A stretch of DNA of 64,000 nucleotides from Roseiarcus sp963794655 (GTDB lineage Bacteria > Pseudomonadota > Alphaproteobacteria > Rhizobiales > Beijerinckiaceae): assembly GCA_963794655.1 (NCBI GenBank), contig CAWCEV010000006.1:124001-188000 (forward strand), given 5' to 3'. Both the position numbers and the translations under genes were made by a program. Positions 16,875-24,749 of the stretch are shown here, piece by piece. How positions within the stretch are numbered: position 1 is the first letter of the stretch; every line of letters starts with the position of its first letter. The notes under the pieces are model-generated. The model saw only the letters and a list, made by a program, of their open reading frames with translations, searched no databases and was not told the origin of the DNA.

Positions 16875-17441
16875 ATGAATGACGACACTGCCGCCGGTTT
16901 GCCCGGATGGCATGCGACGACCATCCTTATGGTGCGCAAGGGCGGCAAGGTGGTCATCGGGGGCGACGGCCAGGTCAGCATGGGCCAGACGGTCGTCAAA
17001 TCGAACGCCCGCAAGGTGCGCCGGCTCTCCAAGGGCGATGTGATCGCCGGCTTCGCCGGCGCGACCGCCGACGCCTTCACGCTGTTCGAGCGGCTCGAGG
17101 CCAAGCTCGATCAGTACCCCGGCCAGCTCGCGCGCGCCTGCGTCGAACTCGCCAAGGACTGGCGCACCGACCGCTATCTGCGCCGCCTCGAGGCGATGCT
17201 GATCGTCGCCGACAAGGGAACGGGCTTCACGCTCTCGGGCTCGGGCGACGTGCTCGAGCCGGAGGCCGACGAGTTCGGGTCGGCGATGGCGATCGGCTCG
17301 GGCGGCAACTACGCGCTCGCCGCCGCCCGCGCGCTGATGCCGATGGCGCTCGACGCGGATGAGATCGTGCGCCGTTCGATGCGCATCGCCGCCGAAATCT
17401 GCGTTTACACCAATGTCAATGTGATCCTCGAAAGCCTTTGA
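16875..17441 (+). CDS. hslV: ATP-dependent protease subunit HslV (peptidase)
   Basis: 188 residues. N-terminal-threonine hydrolase: a short propeptide ending GWHA is cut to expose catalytic Thr15 (HATTILMVRKGGKVVIGGDGQVSMG). It assembles as a double hexamer capped by HslU and degrades misfolded and regulatory proteins. Four bases separate it from hslU, so they form an operon. In many Rhizobiales an extra gene lies between hslV and hslU; here there is none. Confidence 0.97.
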   Translation: MNDDTAAGLPGWHATTILMVRKGGKVVIGGDGQVSMGQTVVKSNARKVRRLSKGDVIAGFAGATADAFTLFERLEAKLDQYPGQLARACVELAKDWRTDRYLRRLEAMLIVADKGTGFTLSGSGDVLEPEADEFGSAMAIGSGGNYALAAARALMPMALDADEIVRRSMRIAAEICVYTNVNVILESL

Positions 17442-17445
17442 CCTC

Positions 17446-18750
17446 ATGTCGGATCTGTCGCCCCGCGAAATCGTCTCCGAGCTCGACCGCTATATCGTCG
17501 GTCAGGCGGACGCCAAGCGCGCCGTCGCCATCGCGCTGCGCAATCGGTGGCGGCGCCTGCGCCTGACGTCGCCGATGCGCGAGGAGGTGATGCCGAAAAA
17601 CATCCTGATGATCGGACCGACCGGCTGCGGCAAGACCGAGATCGCGCGCCGCCTCGCCAAACTCGCCGGGGCGCCGTTCCTCAAGGTCGAGGCGACGAAG
17701 TTCACCGAGGTCGGCTATGTCGGGCGCGACGTCGAGCAGATCGTCCGCGACCTGATCGAGGTCGCGATCGGCCTGGTCAAGAGCCGCAAGCGCAAGGACA
17801 TCGAAGCCAAAGCCGAGCTCGCGGCCGAAGAACGCGTGCTCGACGCGCTGGTCGGGGCCGCCTCGTCCTCCGCCACGCGCGAAGCCTTCCGCCGGAAACT
17901 GCATGCAGGCGAGCTCAACGACAAGGAAATCGAGGTCGAACTGCCGCAAAGCGGCTCAGGCCTCCCGATGTTCGAGCTTCCCAACATGCCCGGCGCTTCG
18001 ATTGGCGCGATCAACATCGCCGACATTTTTGGCAAGGGGAGCGGCCGCACCAAGGCCAAACGCATGACGGTGGCCGAGGCGCATGAGCCGCTGATCTCCG
18101 CCGAAGCCGACAAGCTGCTCGATCAGGACGCGATCGTGCGCGACGCGGTGGCCGAGGTCGAGAGCAACGGCATCGTCTTCCTCGACGAGATCGACAAGAT
18201 CTGCGCCCGTGAAGGCCGGGGCGGCGCCGATGTGTCGCGCGAGGGCGTCCAGCGCGACCTATTGCCGTTGATCGAAGGCACCACCGTCGCGACCAAGCAC
18301 GGAACGATCAAGACCGATCACATCCTGTTCGTCGCCTCCGGCGCCTTTCACATTGCCCGGCCTTCCGACCTCCTGCCCGAGCTCCAGGGCCGACTGCCCA
18401 TTCGCGTCGAGCTCAATTCGCTGACCGAGGAGGATTTCAAGCGCATCCTCACCGACACCGAGGCGAGCCTCATCAAGCAATATGTGGCGCTGATGCAGAC
18501 CGAGGGCGTCAACCTCGAATTCACCGACGATGCCGTGGCGGCGATCGCGCGCGCCGCGGCCAAGGTGAACGGGTCGGTCGAGAACATCGGCGCGCGCCGC
18601 CTGCAGACGGTGATGGAACGGGTGCTGGACGAAGTGAGTTTCACCGCCGCCGACCGCAACGGCGAGGTCATCCGCATTGACGGCGATTTCGTCGAGCGCA
18701 ACGTCGGCGACCTCGCCGGCAATGCTGACCTGAGCCGATTCATTCTGTAA
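17446..18750 (+). CDS. hslU: ATP-dependent protease ATPase subunit HslU
   Basis: 434 residues, full length. AAA+ unfoldase partner of HslV: IVGQADAKRAVAIALRNRWRR, Walker A GPTGCGKTE, the inserted I-domain (about 110-240) and Walker B IVFLDEIDKI, ending in the conserved DLSRFIL tail that activates HslV. Second gene of hslVU. Confidence 0.98.
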   Translation: MSDLSPREIVSELDRYIVGQADAKRAVAIALRNRWRRLRLTSPMREEVMPKNILMIGPTGCGKTEIARRLAKLAGAPFLKVEATKFTEVGYVGRDVEQIVRDLIEVAIGLVKSRKRKDIEAKAELAAEERVLDALVGAASSSATREAFRRKLHAGELNDKEIEVELPQSGSGLPMFELPNMPGASIGAINIADIFGKGSGRTKAKRMTVAEAHEPLISAEADKLLDQDAIVRDAVAEVESNGIVFLDEIDKICAREGRGGADVSREGVQRDLLPLIEGTTVATKHGTIKTDHILFVASGAFHIARPSDLLPELQGRLPIRVELNSLTEEDFKRILTDTEASLIKQYVALMQTEGVNLEFTDDAVAAIARAAAKVNGSVENIGARRLQTVMERVLDEVSFTAADRNGEVIRIDGDFVERNVGDLAGNADLSRFIL

Positions 18751-18828
18751 GGGCGGGAGCGACGTCCGAGCGCGCAACTTGCGCGCGCCGCTGACAGCTT
18801 CGGGAGGAACGACCCCTTGGAGACAAGC

Positions 18829-20547
18829 ATGAATGGCGCCGATTTCGTCCTACGCTCGCTTGTCGCCGATGGCGTTGACCGGCTGTTTCTCGTGCCCGGC
18901 GGTCTTGTCGACCCTTTCCTTCCGGCGATAGCGCGGACATCCGGCCTTTCGCCGGTGGTTGCGGCGCAGGAGGGCGGCGCGGCTTTCATGGCGGACGGCT
19001 ATGCGCGCGCGAGCGGAAAGTTCGGCGCCGTCCTGTGCATTGGCGGCCCCGGTGCGACCAATACGGTCACGGCGATGTCGGCTGCCTTCACGGATCATTC
19101 GCCCGTGCTTCTGCTGACGGGCGCGGTGGCGAACGCGATGCAGGGCGTCGGCTTTTTTCAAGACGCGACCGCCGGCGCCTTTGACGACGGCCGCGTCCTC
19201 GCTCCGGTCACGGCAGAGTCCTACAGCGTCCCGGATATCAGGGTCCTGCCGTCGAGCTTGCGCGTCGCCGTGCAACGCATGTTCGAGGGCGCGTGCGCGC
19301 CGGTGCATCTCAGCATTCCGACCGACGTTCAGACTGGCGAGATCGCGGCCGACCCGAAGCCCCTGGCGGCGGATGTCCGTCATTCCGCGCCGCTCGATGC
19401 GGAGGCGGCAGGCAGGATCTGGAAGCTCCTCGGGGGCCTCGATGTCGCGCCGCGCGTCGCGATCCTCGCCGGCGGCGGGACCATCTCCGACGACGCGACA
19501 GCGGCGCTCGTAAAAGCCGCGGAGCGCTTCCATATTCCGGTCGCGACAACTGAACACGCCAAGGGGCAATTTCCCGAGGACCACGCCCTTTCGCTCGGCG
19601 TCTTCGGATACGCAGGCACGCGGCACGCGACCGAGGCGCTGCTCGACGGCGGCCTCGACCTCCTCATCGTGCTCGGCGCCACGATGAATGTGCGCGATTC
19701 GATGTATTGGACGACCCGACTTCAGCCGAAGCTCGGCGTTGTCTCCGTCAATGTCTCGCCTGTCTATGTCGGACGGTACTTCCAGAATGAAAGCTTCGTT
19801 GGCGGCCATGCCGGCGGTTTCGTGAAGTGGCTGGCAGGGGCGTCCGAGGACGCCGCCGCGCCGCTCGCAAAGGGGATCGCGGCGCGACGGGAATGGGTGG
19901 CGGGCGTTAAGGCCAAGCCGCGCTATTACGACTTCGAGAACATGACGAGCGATCGCTCGCCGGTCCATCCGGCCCGGATGGTGGCCGAGGCGCGCAAGAT
20001 CATGCCGCGCGAGACGATCGCGCTGGTCGACAGCGGCTCCCATCGGGCCTTTGCGGCGCACTATTGGGAAAGCTACGGGCCGCGCCAGTTTCTGACCGCC
20101 TCGACGCTTGGCCCGATGGGCTGGGCGATCGGCGCCGGCGTCGGCGCCAAGGCGGCGCGTCCCGATGCGCCTGTCCTCGTCTTCACGGGCGACGGCTGCA
20201 TGCGCATGCATGGGCTCGAAGTGCAGACGGCGGCCCGCGCCGGGCTCCCGGTCATCTATCTTGTCAGCAATAATCAGGCGCTCGGCAATGTCTGGCTCCG
20301 GGCGCGCAAGGAGGGCGAGATCCCGATGCGCCTCACCGAAGCGCCCGATCAGGACTGGGCCAGCTTCGCGCGGGCGGTGGGAGCGGACGGCGAGACAGTG
20401 AAAACGCCGGCCGAACTGCAACCCGCGCTCGAGCGGGCGCTCGCGTCGAACCGGACCGTCGTCATCGACGTGAAGACCGAACGATCCGCGCCGACGCCAA
20501 TCGAGCCTTACGCCGAAGCTCAGGCGCACTGGTCATTCCACATGTGA
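18829..20547 (+). CDS. Thiamine-diphosphate-dependent enzyme, acetolactate synthase-like
   Basis: 572 residues with the three-domain TPP-enzyme layout: N-terminal pyrimidine-binding domain with VPGG and the catalytic Glu in VAAQEGGAAFMADGYAR, a central domain, and a C-terminal diphosphate-binding domain with VFTGDGCMRMHG and SNNQALGN. No regulatory subunit is nearby and the sequence does not match IlvB closely, so the substrate is unknown (a 2-oxo acid). ATG 18829 has GGAG six bases before it; TTG 18817 is an alternative. The next gene, AhpD-like, is 15 bases downstream and likely in the same pathway. Confidence 0.9.
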   Translation: MNGADFVLRSLVADGVDRLFLVPGGLVDPFLPAIARTSGLSPVVAAQEGGAAFMADGYARASGKFGAVLCIGGPGATNTVTAMSAAFTDHSPVLLLTGAVANAMQGVGFFQDATAGAFDDGRVLAPVTAESYSVPDIRVLPSSLRVAVQRMFEGACAPVHLSIPTDVQTGEIAADPKPLAADVRHSAPLDAEAAGRIWKLLGGLDVAPRVAILAGGGTISDDATAALVKAAERFHIPVATTEHAKGQFPEDHALSLGVFGYAGTRHATEALLDGGLDLLIVLGATMNVRDSMYWTTRLQPKLGVVSVNVSPVYVGRYFQNESFVGGHAGGFVKWLAGASEDAAAPLAKGIAARREWVAGVKAKPRYYDFENMTSDRSPVHPARMVAEARKIMPRETIALVDSGSHRAFAAHYWESYGPRQFLTASTLGPMGWAIGAGVGAKAARPDAPVLVFTGDGCMRMHGLEVQTAARAGLPVIYLVSNNQALGNVWLRARKEGEIPMRLTEAPDQDWASFARAVGADGETVKTPAELQPALERALASNRTVVIDVKTERSAPTPIEPYAEAQAHWSFHM

Positions 20548-20562
20548 CGGGGACGAGACTCG

Positions 20563-21099
20563 ATGGCGAACCTGCCTGACCCGACCGCAACGCTGACGGG
20601 GAACGACCGCGCGATCTACGAGGACATTCTGGCGCGGCGCAAAGCCAAGGGCGTCGATCATCTCGGCCCCTACATTCCCCTCCTGAATCACCCGCATCTC
20701 GCGGGCCTTATCGAGCAGCTCGGGTACTACTACAAATATGAGGCGACGCTTCCGCGCGACATCTATCAGTTCGTCGTGCTGGCGACGGCGAAGCGCTCGG
20801 GCGTGGCCTTCGAGTGGGCCGACCACATCGCCGCGGCCAAGAGCGCCGGTCTGCCCCAGCCCGTCATCGACGCGGTCGCCGCAGGCGCGGACGTTCCCGC
20901 GCCATTCGACATCGTTGCGAGAACGATGGATTGCGCCTTCGCGTACCGTTCAGTTCCATCGACGCTTGAGGATCAGGTCGTTCAACGTTTCGGCGTCAAG
21001 GGACTGATCGAAATCGTGACGCTTTGCGGCTTCTACACGCTGATCGGGATGGTGAACGCCGGGTTCGACGTGCCGCTGCCGCCGCATCTGCGCTCTTAG
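20563..21099 (+). CDS. Carboxymuconolactone decarboxylase-like protein
   Basis: 178 residues. FVVLATAKRSGVAFEWADH carries the family's Glu-x-x-x-His-like site, but the CxxC of AhpD proteins is absent, so this belongs to the non-redox carboxymuconolactone-decarboxylase branch. It starts 15 bases after the TPP enzyme and is probably its partner in breakdown of an oxo-acid or lactone. A hairpin follows the stop. Confidence 0.88.
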   Translation: MANLPDPTATLTGNDRAIYEDILARRKAKGVDHLGPYIPLLNHPHLAGLIEQLGYYYKYEATLPRDIYQFVVLATAKRSGVAFEWADHIAAAKSAGLPQPVIDAVAAGADVPAPFDIVARTMDCAFAYRSVPSTLEDQVVQRFGVKGLIEIVTLCGFYTLIGMVNAGFDVPLPPHLRS

Positions 21100-21109
21100 G
21101 CATGACAGA

Positions 21110-21136
21110 CCGCGATCGCTGTTCGGGCAATCGCGG
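21110..21136 (+). terminator. Hairpin after the TPP enzyme / CMD pair
   Basis: Arms CCGCGATCGC (21110-21119) and GCAATCGCGG (21127-21136) pair over ten positions with one mismatch around a seven-base loop, eleven bases after the stop at 21099. The following bases are pyrimidine-rich but not a T-run, so efficiency is uncertain. Confidence 0.4.
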
Positions 21137-21331
21137 CCTCCTCTGACTCCGCATGCTTTCCGGCGCTGGCGGCCGATGACGAGAAGCCTGCCCAACAGGC
21201 CAGCCAGACATTGTCGGCGCCCAGCGGCCGGCATCGTGCGCGCGTGATGCAAGCTTGTCGGCGAAACCGGAACAGTGCAGTCTACCGTCGCAAGAGATTT
21301 CAAGAACCTGTCCTGGATTGGGAGGACGCCC

Positions 21332-22645
21332 ATGCGCTCGGAGACGCGCTATGCGAAGAGCGGCGACGTTCACATTGCCTATCAAGTTTTTGGCGCCGGA
21401 ATCACTGATCTCATCCACATCACGCCTTTCGTCTCGAACATCGAAACCTTTTGGGACGAGCCGGCTCTTGCTCGGTGGATGCATCGGATTGGAGCGCAGA
21501 CGCGAAACGTGATGTTCGACAAGCGCGGCACGGGCATGTCGGACCGTGTCCGTGAACTTCCCGGGTTAGACCAGCGTATGGATGATGTGCGCGCCGTTAT
21601 GGACGCCACCGGGATCCAGCGAGCGGCGCTGATGGGAACGTCCGAAGGAGGACCACTGGCGGCTCTATTTGCCGCAACTTACCCGGAACGCTGCAGCGCG
21701 CTCGTGCTTTATGGCTCCTTCGCTCAGTTTTCCTCATGGATTCCAAACGACGAGGCGTTCGCGGGCCTTCTTCACTATATCGATAACTATTGGGGCAGTG
21801 GCGAAAGTGTGGGTATGTTCGCGCCATCGCGCCGGGACGATGCTGCATTCAAAAGCTGGTACGGTCGGTTTGAGAGGCTCGGCGGAAGCCCCTCTTCGGT
21901 CGCAGACTTGATGCGAATGAACCGCCAAATCGATGTGAGCGGCATCCTGTCTTCGATCCACGTGCCCACCCTCGTCCTCCACCGCACGGGCGATCCGACG
22001 ATCAATGTCGAGGGTGGACGTTTTCTTGCAGCAAACATCCCGGGCGCTCGCTACGTTGAGCTGCCGGGCGAAGATCATCTGTTTTGGATCGGCGACAATG
22101 CTGACGAGATTTTGGATCTAACGGTCGAGTTCGTTACAGGGTCGAAGACGCCAGTCGCCGTCGATACCGTGCTCGCGACCGTTCTCTTTACCGACATTGT
22201 TGGATCCACCGACAAGGCCGCGGCGCTAGGCGACCGCCGCTGGCGCGAGCTTCTCGATCAGCACCATGCGACTGTCAGACGGAGCCTCACACATTTTCGC
22301 GGTCGTGAAATCAAGACGACAGGCGACGGGTTCTTCGCCGCCTTCGACGGGCCGGCGCGTGCTGTTCGTTGCGCTTCAGCGCTCGCCGGAGAGCTTCGCC
22401 CTCTTGGCATCGAAATTCGTTCGGGCCTTCATACTGGCGAGTGCGAACTCATCGGCGATGATTTTGGCGGCATTGCTGTCCACATCGGCGCTCGTGTTGC
22501 GTCGTTGGCAGCTCCCGGCGAGGTGCTTGTCTCGAGCACGGTGAAGGACCTTGTGGCAGGTTCGGGGTTGAAATTCCAGGATCGCGGGAATCAGACGCTC
22601 AAGGGGGTGCCGGGTGACTGGCGTCTCTTTGCGGTTGAGACTTGA
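21332..22645 (+). CDS. Alpha/beta-hydrolase fused to class III adenylate/guanylate cyclase
   Basis: 437 residues. Residues about 1-275 are an alpha/beta hydrolase with nucleophile motif MGTSEGGPLAA, an Asp in RTGDPTINVEGG and a His in PGEDHLFWIGD. Residues about 285-437 are a class III nucleotidyl cyclase: ATVLFTDIVGSTDKAAALGD and EIKTTGDGFFAAF supply the metal-binding Asp residues, and IAVHIGARVASLA the distal helix. The hydrolase probably senses a small molecule and controls cAMP or cGMP production. ATG 21332 has GGAGG ten bases upstream; an earlier in-frame start at 21275 is less likely. Confidence 0.93.
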   Translation: MRSETRYAKSGDVHIAYQVFGAGITDLIHITPFVSNIETFWDEPALARWMHRIGAQTRNVMFDKRGTGMSDRVRELPGLDQRMDDVRAVMDATGIQRAALMGTSEGGPLAALFAATYPERCSALVLYGSFAQFSSWIPNDEAFAGLLHYIDNYWGSGESVGMFAPSRRDDAAFKSWYGRFERLGGSPSSVADLMRMNRQIDVSGILSSIHVPTLVLHRTGDPTINVEGGRFLAANIPGARYVELPGEDHLFWIGDNADEILDLTVEFVTGSKTPVAVDTVLATVLFTDIVGSTDKAAALGDRRWRELLDQHHATVRRSLTHFRGREIKTTGDGFFAAFDGPARAVRCASALAGELRPLGIEIRSGLHTGECELIGDDFGGIAVHIGARVASLAAPGEVLVSSTVKDLVAGSGLKFQDRGNQTLKGVPGDWRLFAVET

Positions 22646-22742
22646 GGCCAAACGCGGGATCAAAAGCCGCGGAGCCCGCGGTAGAAGCAATTCGCGATAG
22701 AATGATGGGCGCCGCCGGCGTTCGCCTTCGAGGAGCCCCTCC

Positions 22743-23270
22743 ATGATCCCGCTCGTTTTGACCTTTGTCGGCGAAGACCGGCCGGGCCTGGTCAATGCGA
22801 TCTCGGAGACGGTCGCGGCGCACCACGGGACTTGGCTCGAGAGCCGCTCGGTGCGGCTTGCGGGCAAGTTTGCCGGCGTGGTGCTGGTCGGCGTTCCCGA
22901 CGAAAGCCTGATCCCTCTCGAATCCGCGCTCGCGAAGCTCGCCCCATCCGGCCTGCGGGTCTCGATCGACCGCGGCGCCGCAGGCGATGAAAAGCTTGGG
23001 CGGCTCGTCACGCTCGAGATCGTCGGCGCCGAGCGTCCGGGCATCGTGCGCGACGTGACCCAGGCGCTGACCCGCCTTGGCGTCAACATCGAGGAATTTG
23101 CGAGCAGCCTTGAGGGAGAGCCGTTTACGGGCGTGCAGATGTTTCACGCGACCGCGCGCCTCAGCGTCCCCGAAGGGCTCAAGCTCGACGACTTGCGCAA
23201 GGCGGTCGAGCGGCTCGCGGCCGAGATCATGGTCGATCTCTCGATGGGCGAACGCCCGCCCTCGGCCTAA
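22743..23270 (+). CDS. Double-ACT-domain protein, GcvR-like
   Basis: 175 residues made of two ACT domains: MIPLVLTFVGEDRPGLVNAI (about 1-80) and VTLEIVGAERPGIVRDVTQAL (about 88-170). Both carry the ligand-binding ERPG/DRPG turns. GcvR proteins sense glycine and control the glycine-cleavage operon in enterobacteria; in this group the role is inferred only. A single gene with about 95 bases before it and an AT-rich gap after it. Confidence 0.88.
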   Translation: MIPLVLTFVGEDRPGLVNAISETVAAHHGTWLESRSVRLAGKFAGVVLVGVPDESLIPLESALAKLAPSGLRVSIDRGAAGDEKLGRLVTLEIVGAERPGIVRDVTQALTRLGVNIEEFASSLEGEPFTGVQMFHATARLSVPEGLKLDDLRKAVERLAAEIMVDLSMGERPPSA

Positions 23271-23480
23271 GAGAGAAAGGGGGACAAAAGGATTATTATA
23301 CGTTAGGAATATGTGTATATTTATGAGGCTTCTGGGCGGCGGCGAGATTTGGCCCCTTAAGCCTCTGAAAGATCGAGAAAGCGGGCGAGGAAAGGGCGCG
23401 AGACGCCCGGCTTAGCCGCCCCTTGCGCCCCGATCCTCCGATTGCCATAAGGGCCGCCCCTCCGAACGCAAGCGAAGACA

Positions 23481-24515
23481 ATGGCGAAGTTTCCCGAACG
23501 CGTTTTCTCAGGCGTTCAGCCGACGGGCAATCTGCACCTCGGCAATTATCTCGGCGCGATCAAGCGCTTCGTCGAGATGCAGAAGACGCACCCGTGCATC
23601 TATTGCGTGGTCGATCTGCACGCGATGACCCTGCCGCACGAGCCCGAGCAGCTTCGACGCACCACCCGCGAAGTGACCGCGGCCTTTCTCGCCTGCGGCA
23701 TCGATCCGAAGGCCAATATCGTTTTCAACCAAAGCCGCGTGGCTGAGCACGCCGAACTCGCCTGGGTATTCGATTGCGTCGCCCGGCTCGGCTGGCTCAA
23801 CCGCATGACCCAGTTCAAGGAGAAGGCGGGCAAGGACAGGGAGAACGCCTCGATCGGCCTTTACAATTATCCCGTGCTGATGGCCGCCGATATTCTCGTT
23901 TATCGGGCGACGCATGTCCCGGTCGGCGAGGACCAGAAGCAGCATCTCGAACTCGCCCGCGACATCGCTCAGAAGTTCAACAACGATTTCGCCTCCTCGA
24001 TCGCCGCCCACGGCCATGGCGACGCCTATTTTCCGCTGCCCGAGCCCTTGATCCAGGGGCCCGCGACCCGGGTCATGAGCTTGCGCGACGGGTCCAAGAA
24101 AATGTCGAAGTCCGACGCCTCGGAAAACGCCTATATCGCGCTCACCGACGACCCCGACACGATCGTGCAGAAGATTCGCAAGGCGAAGACCGACCCCGAG
24201 CCGCTGCCGGGCGAAGTCGAAGCTCTCGCGCGCCGCCCGGAGGCCGACAATCTCATCGGCATCTTCGCCGCGCTGAACGACGAGACCAAGGAAGACGTGC
24301 TCGGGCGATTCGGCGGCAGCCAGTTCTCGACCTTCAAGACCGCGCTCGCCGATCTCGCGATCGCGAAGCTCGCCCCGATTCGCGCCGAGATGCTGCGCCT
24401 GGCTGGCGATCCGGCCTTCACCGATGGCGTCCTCGCCGAAGGAGCGGAGAGGGCCCGGGCGATCGCGCGGCCGAACATGGATGCGATCAAGGACATCCTC
24501 GGCCTCGTGCGATAA
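23481..24515 (+). CDS. trpS: Tryptophanyl-tRNA synthetase
   Basis: 344 residues, a class I aminoacyl-tRNA synthetase charging tRNA-Trp. FSGVQPTGNLHLGNYLGA contains the HIGH-type motif and SLRDGSKKMSKSDASE the KMSKS loop near residue 206. Full length. The 210 bases before it contain an AT-rich patch (about 23293-23325) likely to hold the promoter. Confidence 0.98.
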   Translation: MAKFPERVFSGVQPTGNLHLGNYLGAIKRFVEMQKTHPCIYCVVDLHAMTLPHEPEQLRRTTREVTAAFLACGIDPKANIVFNQSRVAEHAELAWVFDCVARLGWLNRMTQFKEKAGKDRENASIGLYNYPVLMAADILVYRATHVPVGEDQKQHLELARDIAQKFNNDFASSIAAHGHGDAYFPLPEPLIQGPATRVMSLRDGSKKMSKSDASENAYIALTDDPDTIVQKIRKAKTDPEPLPGEVEALARRPEADNLIGIFAALNDETKEDVLGRFGGSQFSTFKTALADLAIAKLAPIRAEMLRLAGDPAFTDGVLAEGAERARAIARPNMDAIKDILGLVR

Positions 24516-24749
24516 GAACCGCGCAGGAACCGGACGGGCATATCTTGCGCCCGATCGGTCGGACGTCCCCAAGCTATAGCATCCCTTCGAAACGGCCGTT
24601 CCCGCCCGTTAGCGGTTAACGACTTTGCGGCAAACTTTTCGTAAACCAAGAGAGCACTGATTCGGACCTTCCTGGCGGAGGGGGACGGGTCGGCGGACAG
24701 CCAGGCGAGCGCGGACGGCGCGCCGCCAGGTTCTCGAGGAGGCGATTCG

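Noticed and set aside
18770..18786. GC palindrome after hslU as terminator
   Set aside because: One-base loop and no T-run; lies just before the next gene's ribosome site, so not convincing.
24607..24621. CGTTA-N5-TAACG dyad upstream of divL, considered as a CtrA site
   Set aside because: Does not fit TTAA-N7-TTAA; short arms, may be chance.
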